From Corynebacterium xerosis NBRC 16721 = ATCC 373 (GTDB taxonomy: Bacteria > Actinomycetota > Actinomycetes > Mycobacteriales > Mycobacteriaceae), in the NCBI RefSeq assembly GCF_001552415.1, contig NZ_BCRD01000003.1, forward strand, positions 62,001 to 126,000: a stretch of 64,000 nt of DNA. Direction: 5' to 3'. The notes under the pieces were generated by a model that saw nothing but the letters and a program-made list of their open reading frames with translations, made no database searches and was not told the origin of the DNA. Shown piece by piece: positions 42,746 to 51,819 of the stretch; the stretch's first letter is position 1; each line of letters starts with the position of its first letter. Made by a program: the position numbers and the translations under genes.

Positions 42746-44164
42746 ATGTCGGCCACGAATACCCATCCGCTCAGCACTTTCAACGATTCACCGCCAGATC
42801 AGCGCGACCAGGCCACCGACACCGCACACATCAAGGACCTCATCGAACGCGCCACCGAAGCGCTCGCTTCAATCGCCTTCACATTCGAATCGTGCCGTTT
42901 CTCACCTACGACGCTCCTGCAACTGCTGCCATCCCTGAAGGCCCTGGAAACCGCCCGGCGGGGCGCCGCCATCATCGATGCGAGAGTTGCGGAAACGGTC
43001 GTCGATGGCGAACTCTCGCGTTTGATCGGCACGGCCAAACCCGACGACTACCTGTTTCGGGAGTTCAGGTTGCCCCGCAACGAGGCACGCGAGCGGGCCG
43101 TCGCCGTCGAATTTCTGGCGGACCATCCCACCCTGAGAGATTCGTGCAGCGCGAGCTTGAGGGCGGGAGATCTGACGCTGTCGGGCATCGCGCAGATCAA
43201 GAAGGAAATCGGGGAACTGGATGATCGAGCGGAAAGGCCCGCCGAAGTCATCGTGAAAGAGGTGGTCGCCCGCTCCCCCACCCATGGCCCACATGGCGCG
43301 GGTTCCCTCTGCCGCAAGCTCGTGAAGGAACAGAACAGACGATTCCCGCGGGACCCGAACACGGCGCATCGAGCTCGGAGGCTGACCGTCGGAAAGCAAG
43401 ACGGCGACGGCGGGGCGAAAGTCCACGGCTACCTGGATGCGGCGACCGTCGCACTGCTGGAGGCGTGGCTGCTGGCGCACGGCGTGAAAAAGGGCTCGCA
43501 CGACGACGAACGGACGCCGCCTCAGCGAAACGCCGACGCTCTCGATCTTGCTCTGCGCACGGCGCACGAGGCGCATCCCAGGGTGAAGGGCAAACCCATG
43601 TGCACGATCGTCGCTGCTTTGAACGCCGATGACCTGAAGGCGGCGACGGGAACCGGCCACGGGGAGCCGGCGGCGACGCATCCGACCAGGGTCACGACCA
43701 GAACCGGGGCCGGAGTTGAGATCGGCCTGATCGACCTGCTGCGATTGGGCATGTCCGAGGAGATGTACGCGGCCATCATCGACGAAACCGCGCCCGTGAC
43801 CGAATCCCGGTTGAGACTGGGCCGCACCCATCGATCCGCGACGTTCGAGCAGCGGATGGCGCTGCAATTGCTCGATGGCACGTGCCGTCATCCCGGATGT
43901 TCCAGGCCGCCCGACGCATGCGATGTCCACCACCTCGTCGCATGGTTGCTGGGAGGGGCCACGGATCTGGAGAACCTCACCTTGCTGTGCCGACGCCATC
44001 ACTCCGACAACGACGACACCCGGGCGGACCCGCGCCGGGGCCACATGACGCCCAGGACCGACGACCCACGCGGGCGCACCGGATGGGCCCACCCGATCGG
44101 CGCGGACGGACGGCGAAACGTCGAGTTCAACGACGGCGGCACGCTCGACGAAAGGGCGGCGTGA
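42746..44164 (+). CDS. DUF222 / HNH endonuclease-domain protein
   Basis: 472-residue member of the actinobacterial DUF222-HNH (13E12-like) family. The N-terminal ~330 residues are DUF222-like (ERATEALASIAFTFESCRFS, DGELSRLIGTAKPDDYLFRE). The HNH module near residues 375-425 is complete: CRHPGCSRPPDACDVHHLVA, then NLTLLCRRHHSDN. ATG 42746 has AGGGGGA upstream. The N-terminal part is less GC-rich than the neighbours. It interrupts the cysS-ispF neighbourhood, so it is probably an insertion relative to the ancestral order. Function unknown. Confidence 0.87.
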   Translation: MSATNTHPLSTFNDSPPDQRDQATDTAHIKDLIERATEALASIAFTFESCRFSPTTLLQLLPSLKALETARRGAAIIDARVAETVVDGELSRLIGTAKPDDYLFREFRLPRNEARERAVAVEFLADHPTLRDSCSASLRAGDLTLSGIAQIKKEIGELDDRAERPAEVIVKEVVARSPTHGPHGAGSLCRKLVKEQNRRFPRDPNTAHRARRLTVGKQDGDGGAKVHGYLDAATVALLEAWLLAHGVKKGSHDDERTPPQRNADALDLALRTAHEAHPRVKGKPMCTIVAALNADDLKAATGTGHGEPAATHPTRVTTRTGAGVEIGLIDLLRLGMSEEMYAAIIDETAPVTESRLRLGRTHRSATFEQRMALQLLDGTCRHPGCSRPPDACDVHHLVAWLLGGATDLENLTLLCRRHHSDNDDTRADPRRGHMTPRTDDPRGRTGWAHPIGADGRRNVEFNDGGTLDERAA

Positions 44165-44229
44165 CCACCATGATGAGAAAGCCACGCTCCTCGGGGCAAG
44201 CGTCGAGAAGCGAGCTGCGTTCGGCCGCG

Positions 44230-44730
44230 CTACTTGGCGTCCGTCTTCTTCCAGACGACGGCGGTGCCGACGGCCGCGACGCCCTCGCCCCGGCCGGTGA
44301 AGCCCATGTGATCGGTCGTCGTCGCCGAGACGCTGACGGGTGCGCCGATGTACTCCGAGAGAACCTTCTCCGCCTCTTCGCGGCGCGGCCCCATCTTCGG
44401 GCGGTTGCCGATCATTTGGGCGGCGGCGTTGCCGATGACGAACCCGTTGTCCTCGAGCAGCCGGCGGCATTCCTTGAGCAGACGCTCACCGGAGACGTCG
44501 TCGTACTCGGGTCGCCCGACCCCAACGAAGCTGCCCAGGTCCCCCAGGCCGGAGGCGGACAGGAGGGCATCGACGATGACGTGGGCGACCACGTCCCCAT
44601 CGGAGTGCCCCTCGCAACCGTCCTCGCCCTCGAAAAGAAGGCCGGCCATCCAGCAAGGCTTGCCGGCCTGGACCTGGTGGGCGTCGGTGGCGATGCCCAC
44701 GCGCGGGATGAGGACGGGTGCGTCGGTCAT
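44230..44730 (-). CDS. ispF: 2-C-methyl-D-erythritol 2,4-cyclodiphosphate synthase
   Basis: 166-residue enzyme of the MEP isoprenoid pathway. Metal and substrate motifs: TDAHQVQAG (Asp and His ligands), [27 protein letters not shown], and [17 protein letters not shown] at the end. The ATG at 44730 follows the ispD stop by one base; carD-ispD-ispF form one minus-strand operon, as in related genomes. Confidence 0.95.
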   Translation of the reverse strand: MTDAPVLIPRVGIATDAHQVQAGKPCWMAGLLFEGEDGCEGHSDGDVVAHVIVDALLSASGLGDLGSFVGVGRPEYDDVSGERLLKECRRLLEDNGFVIGNAAAQMIGNRPKMGPRREEAEKVLSEYIGAPVSVSATTTDHMGFTGRGEGVAAVGTAVVWKKTDAK

Positions 44731-44731
44731 G

Positions 44732-45466
44732 TCATTCTCCGGAAATCTCGAACTCGGTCGATTCGGCTTCCTCGGCGATCTGCGTCGCCAGTGCCAAATC
44801 GAGGGGGGTGGTCACCTTGAATGCCATCGGATCGCCCTGCACCACGTGGACCGGCTCACCGAGCCGCTCCACGAGGGAAGCATCGTCCGTGGCGTGGAGT
44901 GCCTCATCTGCGGGCCGGCCGAAGTGTTCTTCGTATGCGCGACGCAGAAGCGGAAGGCGAAAGCCCTGCGGAGTCTGCACCGCGCGAAGCGAGGAACGGT
45001 CGGGGGTGCCGGTGACGACGGTGCCCGACACCTCCTTGATCGTGTCCGCGACGGCGACGACGGGGATGACGGCGTCGGATCCCCCCACCACGGCGCGAAC
45101 CACGCGAGCGATCATGCCGGGCGGCGTGAGCGCGCGGGCGGCGTCATGCACCAAGACGACCCCGTCTTCGGGCATGCGGCGCATGCCCTCCCAGACGGAA
45201 TCGATGCGTTCGCCTCCTCCGACGATGAACTCGACGTCGCTGCGGATACGTCCCGCGGATTTGGCGCGCCGGAACAGCTCGCGGGCATACGCCATCATGT
45301 CCTCCGACACGATCACCGCGATGTCGTCGACGGCTTCGGATCGCTCGATGGCGGCCACGGAACGCTCGACGAGCGAGCGGCCGCACAGCTGGACGTACGC
45401 CTTGGGGATGGGCTCGCCGAGCCTCGTGCCACGTCCGGCCGCGGCCACCAGCGCGGTGACCCGCAT
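44732..45466 (-). CDS. ispD: 2-C-methyl-D-erythritol 4-phosphate cytidylyltransferase
   Basis: 244-residue MEP-pathway enzyme. [20 protein letters not shown] is the CTP-binding loop, [10 protein letters not shown] and [14 protein letters not shown] (seen as [14 protein letters not shown]) are family motifs, [15 protein letters not shown] and [12 protein letters not shown] follow. ATG 45466 lies 13 bp after the carD stop. No fusion with ispF despite adjacency. Confidence 0.95.
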   Translation of the reverse strand: MRVTALVAAAGRGTRLGEPIPKAYVQLCGRSLVERSVAAIERSEAVDDIAVIVSEDMMAYARELFRRAKSAGRIRSDVEFIVGGGERIDSVWEGMRRMPEDGVVLVHDAARALTPPGMIARVVRAVVGGSDAVIPVVAVADTIKEVSGTVVTGTPDRSSLRAVQTPQGFRLPLLRRAYEEHFGRPADEALHATDDASLVERLGEPVHVVQGDPMAFKVTTPLDLALATQIAEEAESTEFEISGE

Positions 45467-45479
45467 GCCCTCGGTCTCC

Positions 45480-46058
45480 CTAGTCCTCGGCGTCGAGGTC
45501 GACGGCGTCGTCCCCCGCGGTGGCCTTCGGCTCCGCCGAATTGGCGGCCTCGTCGGCGAGGGCCTGGTGGCGCTCGATGGTCGCCTCGATGCGGGAGAAG
45601 ATCTCGGCGGTCTTCTCGTCGTCGACGCTCTCGGCGAGCGACAGTTCTCCGACGAGCACCTGGCGAGCCTTGCTGAGCATGCGCTTTTCGCCGGCGGACA
45701 GCCCGCGGTCCTGGTCTCGGCGCCAGAGATCCCGCACGACCTCGGCGACCTTGTTGATGTCGCCGGAGCCGAGACGCTCCTGGTTGGCCTTGTAGCGGCG
45801 GGACCAGTTGCCCGCTTCCTCGACGTCCGTTTCGCGGAGGACGGAGAAGACCTTGCGCAGGCCTTCCTCCCCGACGACATCTCGCACACCGACAAGTTCG
45901 GCGTTCTTCGCCGGAACCTGAATGTTCAGATCACTCTGCAAGATCTGGAGGACGAGGTACTGAACGGTCTCGCCGTTCAGCTCGCGCTCGATGATTTCCT
46001 CGATCTTCGCGGCCCCATGATGCGGGTAGACGACGGTATCGCCGACGCTGAATTCCAT
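45480..46058 (-). CDS. carD: RNA polymerase-binding transcription factor CarD
   Basis: 192-residue CarD/CdnL protein that stabilises open complexes at rRNA and other promoters. The N-terminal RNA polymerase-interacting domain is [20 protein letters not shown]; the helical DNA-binding part contains [20 protein letters not shown]. The last ~30 residues are acidic and less conserved. First gene of carD-ispD-ispF and divergent from the lpqE-like gene. Confidence 0.95.
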   Translation of the reverse strand: MEFSVGDTVVYPHHGAAKIEEIIERELNGETVQYLVLQILQSDLNIQVPAKNAELVGVRDVVGEEGLRKVFSVLRETDVEEAGNWSRRYKANQERLGSGDINKVAEVVRDLWRRDQDRGLSAGEKRMLSKARQVLVGELSLAESVDDEKTAEIFSRIEATIERHQALADEAANSAEPKATAGDDAVDLDAED

Positions 46059-46120
46059 GTGGTGTGCACGCCCCTTTCAACGGCCCTCCACCCTATCACG
46101 ACCCCCCTGCAAATTACCGC

Positions 46121-46126
46121 TAGTAT
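46121..46126 (+). promoter_or_regulatory. -10 hexamer of the lpqE-like gene
   Basis: TAGTAT, about 100 nt before the ATG at 46227, giving a leader that contains a hairpin. Confidence 0.45.
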
Positions 46127-46152
46127 GAGAAGAGCCTTTGAGGACACTAAGG

Positions 46153-46175
46153 TGGGTTCTCAACTGCAGAACCCA
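46153..46175 (+). promoter_or_regulatory. inverted repeat in the lpqE-like leader
   Basis: TGGGTTCT and AGAACCCA pair perfectly over 8 bp around a 7-nt loop, between the -10 and the start codon. Could be an operator or an mRNA hairpin. Confidence 0.45.
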
Positions 46176-46226
46176 GTTTCAAACCCCAATCCTCAAGTTG
46201 CCCTAGATGATGGAGGACACGAACTC

Positions 46227-46982
46227 ATGACCCTCAAGTCGGTTGTCCGCCGCGGTGCCCTCGCCACCGTCGCCGCCGCTTCCGCCGTCGCGCTCGCCGC
46301 CTGCGGCGCCGGCCAGATTTCCCAGACCGCCAACCAGGTCGCCGCCGTCGACGGCGCGCAGAACGTGCAGGAGGCGGTTCCGGGTGGAGTCGCCATCCGC
46401 GACGCGCACATCATCGTCGACCCGGAGTCGGGTGACGCGGCGCTGAAGTTCTCCGTCACCAACCAGGAGCGCTCGAACGACGCGGTGTACACCCTCGAGT
46501 CCGTCGAGGTCGAAGGCGCGGGCGAGGCTCAGCTGACCCCGGTCACCTCGACCAAGTCGTACGATGCCGCCTCCAACGGCGAGCAGGAGATCCCGCGCGA
46601 CTGCCAGATGGTCGTCGACTACGCGGGCGCCGTCGAGCAGTACTCGGCCCAGGCCGATGCGAACCCGGGCTGCATCACCTACTTCTCCAGCACCCTCGAC
46701 TCCGAGACGCTGGCGGGCGACAAGTCCAACGCGATCGGCGAGAACCGCAACGTGACGTTCACCTTCCAGGGCCCGGAGGGCACCGAGGAGATCGAGCTGT
46801 TCGTGACCATCTCCTCCTACATCCCGGAGGCCGGTTCCGTGGACCGCGGCGACAACGGCCTGGCCGAGGGCGCCAAGCCCGCCGAGGCGTCCGACGCCGG
46901 GGCCGGTGCCGACGACGCCGCGCAGGGCGACGCCACCACCCCGGCGGCCGAGCAGGCCATCGGCCAGATCAACCAGCAGTAG
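46227..46982 (+). CDS. lpqE: LpqE-like lipoprotein
   Basis: 251-residue secreted lipoprotein; lipobox VALAAC (Cys ~26). The mature domain (RDAHIIVDPESGDAALKFSV, YTLESVEVEG, YFSSTLDSETLAG, NVTFTFQGPEG) has the pattern of copper-chaperone/immunoglobulin-like LpqE proteins, which in mycobacteria lie at the same place beside carD. The tail is Ala/Asp-rich. GGAGG is 10 nt before the ATG. The radA gene starts 5 bp after its stop. Confidence 0.85.
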   Translation: MTLKSVVRRGALATVAAASAVALAACGAGQISQTANQVAAVDGAQNVQEAVPGGVAIRDAHIIVDPESGDAALKFSVTNQERSNDAVYTLESVEVEGAGEAQLTPVTSTKSYDAASNGEQEIPRDCQMVVDYAGAVEQYSAQADANPGCITYFSSTLDSETLAGDKSNAIGENRNVTFTFQGPEGTEEIELFVTISSYIPEAGSVDRGDNGLAEGAKPAEASDAGAGADDAAQGDATTPAAEQAIGQINQQ

Positions 46983-46987
46983 GCTCC

Positions 46988-48376
46988 GTGGCGAAGGGGC
47001 CGTCCTACCGTTGCTCCGCCTGTGGATGGCGGGCATCCAAGTGGGTGGGGCAGTGCCCTTCGTGCGGGGAATGGGGTTCTTTGACCGAGACCGTGGACAC
47101 GGTCGGACGTTCGCGTTCGACCGTCTCCGCGGTCTCTTCCGCGTCCGGGCTCCCGGTGGTCGCGGCGAAGCGGATCACGGGCATCGACCCCGGGCTCGCG
47201 AAGGCCGTGCCCACCGGCATCGGGGAGCTGGACCGGGTCCTCGGCCGGGGCGTCGTGCCCGGATCGGTGGTGCTGCTGGCCGGCGAGCCGGGCGTCGGCA
47301 AGTCGACGCTGCTGCTCGAGGTCGCGTACCGCTGCGCGTCCGGTGAGTTGGGCCCGGCGCTGTACGTCACGGGCGAGGAGTCCGTGGGCCAGGTGCGGCT
47401 GAGGGCCGAACGGACGGGTGCGCTTCACGACGAGCTGTATCTCGCCGCGGAGTCCGACGTGGGGGAAGTCATCGAGCAGGCGTTGGCCGTGAAACCCGGC
47501 CTGCTGATCGTCGATTCCGTGCAGACGATGCAGGCCGCCGGAGTCGAGGGGACGCGCGGCGGGGTCGCGCAGGCTCGCGCCGTCACGGCGGCGTTGACGG
47601 CGCTGGCGAAGGAATCGGGGATCGCGATCCTCGTGGTCGGGCACGTGACCAAGGACGGCACCGTCGCCGGCCCGCGGACCATGGAGCACCTGGTGGACGT
47701 GGTGCTCAATTTCGAGGGCGACCGGCACTCCGGGCTGCGCTTCCTGCGCGGCCTGAAGAACCGTTTCGGCGCGACCGACGAGGTCGGCTGCTTCGAGCAG
47801 ACCGCCGACGGCATCCGCGAGGTGGTGGATCCGTCGGGATTGTTCCTGCATCACCGCTCCCCCACCCCGGGCACCGCGGTGACCGTGGCCATGGAGGGGC
47901 GCCGCCCGCTGTTGGCGGAGGTGCAGGGGCTCATCGTGTCGGGGGACGCGAAGAGCAACCGCCGCAACGTCTCCGGGCTGGACCAGCGCCGGGTGCCGAT
48001 GGTCGCCGCGATCCTCGCCGAACACGGCCCCAGCATGAAGACCCTGGCCAGCCAGGAAATCTACGTGGCCAGCGTCGGCGGCATGTCCATGGTCGAGCCG
48101 GCGGCGGACCTCGCGGTGGCCATCGCGTTGGCGTCGGCGGCGAAGCAGCGGCCGGTGCGGGAGAACACCGTGGTCATCGGTGAGCTCGGGCTGGCCGGGG
48201 AGGTGCGCCGCGTCCCCGACATGGCCCGGCGGCTGAAGGAAGCCGCGCGGATGGGGTTCTCCCGCGCCATCGTCCCGAAGGAGACCGAGGACGTGCAGGG
48301 GTCGGCCAAATCCGGCGGCCTGCGGCTGGTGCGCGTGGGCACCGTCGCCGAGGCGTTCAACGCGGCATTGGGGTAG
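46988..48376 (+). CDS. radA: DNA repair protein RadA/Sms
   Basis: 462-residue RecA-like branch-migration helicase. Zinc finger C9/C12/C23/C26 (YRCSACGW, GQCPSCGEWG), Walker A AGEPGVGKSTLL, the RadA-specific LKNRFGATDEVG and a Lon-like C-terminal domain (VGGMSMVEPAADLAVAIALA). GTG start at 46988. Transcribed with the lpqE-like gene and followed by disA after 23 bp. Confidence 0.96.
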   Translation: MAKGPSYRCSACGWRASKWVGQCPSCGEWGSLTETVDTVGRSRSTVSAVSSASGLPVVAAKRITGIDPGLAKAVPTGIGELDRVLGRGVVPGSVVLLAGEPGVGKSTLLLEVAYRCASGELGPALYVTGEESVGQVRLRAERTGALHDELYLAAESDVGEVIEQALAVKPGLLIVDSVQTMQAAGVEGTRGGVAQARAVTAALTALAKESGIAILVVGHVTKDGTVAGPRTMEHLVDVVLNFEGDRHSGLRFLRGLKNRFGATDEVGCFEQTADGIREVVDPSGLFLHHRSPTPGTAVTVAMEGRRPLLAEVQGLIVSGDAKSNRRNVSGLDQRRVPMVAAILAEHGPSMKTLASQEIYVASVGGMSMVEPAADLAVAIALASAAKQRPVRENTVVIGELGLAGEVRRVPDMARRLKEAARMGFSRAIVPKETEDVQGSAKSGGLRLVRVGTVAEAFNAALG

Positions 48377-48387
48377 GTGCGGCGCGG

Positions 48388-48393
48388 TAGGCT
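48388..48393 (+). promoter_or_regulatory. -10 hexamer of disA (leaderless)
   Basis: TAGGCT, 6 nt before the GTG at 48400. disA may thus be transcribed separately from radA. Confidence 0.45.
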
Positions 48394-48399
48394 TGTCCC

Positions 48400-49452
48400 G
48401 TGTCGGATTTGAGCCATGACCTGCTGAAGACCCTCGCCCCGGGCACGGGCATCCGCGACGGGCTGGAGCGGATTCGCCGCGGCCGCACGGGCGCGTTGAT
48501 CGTGCTCGGCTACGACGACGAGGTCGCGGGCTTGTGCGACGGCGGCTTCGAGATCGACGTGGCGTTCGCGCCGACGCGGCTGCGGGAGCTGTGCAAGATG
48601 GACGGCGCGGTGGTGCTGTCGACGGATGGCACGCGCATCCGCCGGGCGAACGTGCAGCTCGTGCCGGATCCTTCGCTGCCGACGGATGAGTCGGGCACGC
48701 GGCATCGTTCCGCGGAGCGCACGGCGTTGCAGACCGGGGTGCCGGTGATCGCGGTGTCGCAGTCGATGAACATCATCACGGTGTACGCCGATGGCGTGCG
48801 GCATGTGCTGAAAGATTCGGCGGAGATCCTGTCGAGGGCAAATCAAGCGCTCGGCACGATCGAGCGCTACCGCTCGCGGTTGGACGCGGAGGCCGAGGAG
48901 CTGTTCGCGGCGGAGCTGTCCGGGTACGCGTCGGCGTCGGAAGTCGTCGGGGTGCTGCGCCTGTCGGAGCTGTTGCGGCGTGCGGCGGAGTCGGTGTCGC
49001 GTGATGTGGTGGCGCTGGGGTCGGATGGACATCAGCTGGACGTTCAGTTGCGCGAGCTGGTGGCGGACACCGCGCCGAATTCGCGCCTGCTTCTGCACGA
49101 CTACCTGGTCACCGCGTCGGGGCTTCCCGACGAGGCCGACGTGGACGCCGCTTTGGCCAGCCTCGCCCATCTGCCGGACCCGGATCTTCTGGGGCCCCGG
49201 GCGGTGGCGCAGGTGCTGGGTTATCCGACGGATGCCGAGGCGTTGGGCGAGCGCGTCGATCCGCGCGGGTACCGCGCGCTGGCGAGGGTCCCGCGCATGC
49301 AGTATTCGCTGATGGACAAGCTGGTGGCGCGGTTCGTCACGTTGCCGTCATTGCTCAAGGCGCAGACGGAGGATCTGGCGGCGCTGGAGGGCGTGGGCCC
49401 GTTGTGGGCGCGGCACGTCCGCCAGGGGCTCGACCGGTTGGGGCCGGCCTGA
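48400..49452 (+). CDS. disA: DNA integrity scanning protein / diadenylate cyclase DisA
   Basis: 350-residue c-di-AMP synthase. The DAC domain has the DGA motif (KMDGAVVLSTDGTRIRRANV) and GTRHRSAERTA (RHR). A helical spine and a C-terminal helix-hairpin-helix (LAALEGVGPLWARHVRQG) bind branched DNA. radA-disA adjacency is widespread, and RadA is a known functional partner of DisA in Bacillus and mycobacteria. Confidence 0.96.
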   Translation: MSDLSHDLLKTLAPGTGIRDGLERIRRGRTGALIVLGYDDEVAGLCDGGFEIDVAFAPTRLRELCKMDGAVVLSTDGTRIRRANVQLVPDPSLPTDESGTRHRSAERTALQTGVPVIAVSQSMNIITVYADGVRHVLKDSAEILSRANQALGTIERYRSRLDAEAEELFAAELSGYASASEVVGVLRLSELLRRAAESVSRDVVALGSDGHQLDVQLRELVADTAPNSRLLLHDYLVTASGLPDEADVDAALASLAHLPDPDLLGPRAVAQVLGYPTDAEALGERVDPRGYRALARVPRMQYSLMDKLVARFVTLPSLLKAQTEDLAALEGVGPLWARHVRQGLDRLGPA

Positions 49453-49468
49453 CTGCCGCCGGGGCCGG

Positions 49469-50137
49469 CTAACCCCTGATATTGAACGTGAAGGGGTCGG
49501 AGTTGCGGTCGCCGACCAGGCCGTAGACCAGGTAGCTGCCGGGCTCGACGTCCAGGCGGTCGGTGGCGGTGCACTTGCCGGGGGCGGAGCTGGTGCGGGA
49601 CCAGTTGACGTCGTAGACGACTTCCTCGCCGGCCGCGACCGTTTCCGTGCCGGTGCCCTCGGAGTCGTGGCAGTCGAGGTCGGACCAGATGCGCTCGTAG
49701 GTGAGCATGTCGTAGACCTCGAAGCGCAGGGTGTCCTCGTCGAGGTTGATGTCGCAGTCGGCGTTGGTGGGGTTGGCCATCGTCAGCGCGAAGCGGGGGT
49801 TGTCGTCGGCGTAGTTGGGGGCGTCGGCGGTCACGGTGAGGATCAGGTCGCCCAGCTCGCAGGTGTCCTTGTCCACGGTGGCGGGCGTTTCCGAGGCCGG
49901 GTTGGTGGTGTACGGCTCGGAGGAGGGCCCGTCGGGCGCGGAGGTGTTCTCCACGCCGTCGTCGCGCGTGACGGTGACCGATTCGCTGACTTCGGCGGCC
50001 TGGTCGGTGCCGGCGTCCGTGTCGCCCGCCGCCCATCTGACTATGCCGACGATCACGAGGATCAACGCGATGGCCAGCACCAGCGCGGCGATGCGTCGGC
50101 GCCGGTAGATCTCCGGGGGCAGCGGTCGGTTGGTCAC
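49469..50137 (-). CDS. membrane-anchored extracytoplasmic protein
   Basis: 222 residues: a basic start (PPEIYRRRR), one membrane helix at about 16-36, an acidic/Ser/Thr linker to about 90, then a beta-rich domain (CELGDLILTVTADAP, ALTMANPTNADCDINLDED, YERIWSDLDCHDSEGTG, SRTSSAPGKCTA) with four cysteines. It resembles the conserved mycobacterial/corynebacterial hypothetical next to disA. GTG start at 50137. Function unknown. Confidence 0.78.
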   Translation of the reverse strand: MTNRPLPPEIYRRRRIAALVLAIALILVIVGIVRWAAGDTDAGTDQAAEVSESVTVTRDDGVENTSAPDGPSSEPYTTNPASETPATVDKDTCELGDLILTVTADAPNYADDNPRFALTMANPTNADCDINLDEDTLRFEVYDMLTYERIWSDLDCHDSEGTGTETVAAGEEVVYDVNWSRTSSAPGKCTATDRLDVEPGSYLVYGLVGDRNSDPFTFNIRG

Positions 50138-50141
50138 GCCA

Positions 50142-50774
50142 TCAGATTAGCGGGTTCTCGCTGACGCCCTTGGTCACCACGACCTCGGCGCGTCCGTCGC
50201 CGAGGTGGTAGCGCATGCCGACGACGCCGACCTTGCCGTCGTTGAGGCGGCTCTTGATCTCCGGCGAACGGTCGACGATGTGGTTGACGATCTCGCGGAC
50301 GTGACGGCGTTCCAGGTCCTCGATTTCGGTCTGGCCGTCGTTGCGGGCGGCCAGCAGCGACGGCGTGACCTTTTCCACGAGCACGCGCTGGAATCCGCCC
50401 GGCAGTTCGCCGCCCTGCAGGGCGGAGTGGGCGGCCTTGACGGCGCCGCAGGACTCGTGGCCGAGGACGACGACGAGGCTGACGCCGAGGGAGTCGACGG
50501 CGAATTCCAGGGAGGCGAGGACCGACAGGTCGGTGATGTGCCCGGCCGTGCGGATGACGAAGATGTCGCCGAGGCCCTGGTCGAAGATGATCTCCACGGG
50601 GACGCGGGAATCGGAGCAGGAGAGCACGACGACGGCGGGGTTCTGGCCGGCGGTGAGCTTCTCGCGCCGGGAGGGGTCCTGGTTCGGGTGGGCGGACTCG
50701 CCCTCCATGAAACGGTGGTTTCCCTCGAGCAGGTGCTTCCAGACGGATTCAGGGGTGCGTGGCATACCATCCAT
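50142..50774 (-). CDS. beta-carbonic anhydrase
   Basis: 210-residue zinc enzyme interconverting CO2 and bicarbonate. Zinc ligands and dyad: VLSCSDSRVP (Cys, Asp-Arg) and VLGHESCGAVKAA (His, Cys). The start is ATG 50774 or 50765 (MPRTPES), neither with a strong ribosome binding site. Divergent from mutY across 24 bp. Its stop is 4 bp from the start of the adjoining membrane protein gene on the same strand, so they are co-transcribed. Confidence 0.93.
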   Translation of the reverse strand: MDGMPRTPESVWKHLLEGNHRFMEGESAHPNQDPSRREKLTAGQNPAVVVLSCSDSRVPVEIIFDQGLGDIFVIRTAGHITDLSVLASLEFAVDSLGVSLVVVLGHESCGAVKAAHSALQGGELPGGFQRVLVEKVTPSLLAARNDGQTEIEDLERRHVREIVNHIVDRSPEIKSRLNDGKVGVVGMRYHLGDGRAEVVVTKGVSENPLI

Positions 50775-50798
50775 TCTGCTAGGTGTTCGCAGAATGGA

Positions 50799-51779
50799 GT
50801 GAATCGGGCTTTGAAATCAACACAATCCGGGGGTTCCGGCGCCCTTTCGGGGGCGGGGACGGGGGCACCGGAGGGCGCAGGGGATGAAGTGCCAGAGGGT
50901 TCCGCCGACTGGCGCGCCGATCTCGTCGCGTGGTTCCGCGCCTCCGCCCGCCCGCTGCCGTGGCGCGATCCGGCGACGTCGCCGTGGGGGATCCTGGTCA
51001 GCGAGGTCATGAGCCAGCAGACCCCGGTCGCCCGCGTCGCTCCGTCGTGGCGGCGGTGGATGGAGTTGTGGCCGGAGCCGGCGGATCTCGCGGCGGCACC
51101 GGCGGACCAGGTGCTGCGCGAGTGGGGGAAGTTGGGCTATCCCCGGCGTGCGCTGCGGTTGAGGGAATGTGCGGCGGTCATCGTCGCAAAGCACGGGGGC
51201 CGGGTGCCCGCCGACGTCGACGAACTGCTGGCCCTGCCCGGCATCGGGGATTACACGGCGCGTGCGGTGGCGGCGTTCGCGTTCGGCGCGCGCACGCCGG
51301 TGGTGGACGTCAACGTGCGGCGGGTGCTGCGGCGGCATCGGCAGGCGACGTTCTTGCCGGGTGCGCACAAGCGCGCCGACTTGGCCGTGGTCGAGGGCTT
51401 GCTTTACGACGACCCGGCGTCCGCCGCCGAGTTGTCCGCCGCGTGGATGGAGCTGGGGGCGACGGTGTGCCGCACGCGCCCGGCGTGCGCGGAATGCCCC
51501 GTGCGGGAGTCGTGCGCGTGGGTGGCGGCGGGGTCGCCGGAGCCGTCGGAGGAGGAGCTGACGGCGGCGAAGAAGCGGGTGCAGAAGTTCGAGGGCACCG
51601 ACCGGCAGGTGCGGGGGAAGTTGCTGGACGTGTTGCGGGCGGCGGAGTCGCCGGTGGAGAAGGCCCTGTTGGATGCGGTGTGGCCGGATGAGGCGCAGCG
51701 GTCGCGGGCACTGTTTTCGCTTCTCGACGACGGCCTGGCCGTCCAGGACGCCGACGGATTGTTCCGGCTGCCCACGTAA
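50799..51779 (+). CDS. mutY: A/G-specific adenine glycosylase
   Basis: 326-residue DNA glycosylase removing A opposite 8-oxoG. PLPWRDPATSPWGILVSEVM is the family N-terminal motif, LPGIGDYTARAVAAF the helix-hairpin-helix with the catalytic Asp downstream (PVVDVNVRRVL). The Fe-S cysteines are CRTRPACAECPVRESC, spacing C-X5-C-X2-C-X5-C, one shorter in the first gap than the usual C-X6. The C-terminal ~80 residues replace the NUDIX-like domain with a shorter helical piece. Start uncertain: GTG 50799 or TTG 50811. Confidence 0.92.
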   Translation: MNRALKSTQSGGSGALSGAGTGAPEGAGDEVPEGSADWRADLVAWFRASARPLPWRDPATSPWGILVSEVMSQQTPVARVAPSWRRWMELWPEPADLAAAPADQVLREWGKLGYPRRALRLRECAAVIVAKHGGRVPADVDELLALPGIGDYTARAVAAFAFGARTPVVDVNVRRVLRRHRQATFLPGAHKRADLAVVEGLLYDDPASAAELSAAWMELGATVCRTRPACAECPVRESCAWVAAGSPEPSEEELTAAKKRVQKFEGTDRQVRGKLLDVLRAAESPVEKALLDAVWPDEAQRSRALFSLLDDGLAVQDADGLFRLPT

Positions 51780-51806
51780 GCGCGGTGGGCGATCCGCGCG
51801 GGTGGC

Positions 51807-51812
51807 TAGTCT
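51807..51812 (+). promoter_or_regulatory. -10 hexamer of the secreted lipase gene (leaderless)
   Basis: TAGTCT, 7 nt before the ATG at 51820. Confidence 0.4.
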
Positions 51813-51819
51813 GGTTTTC

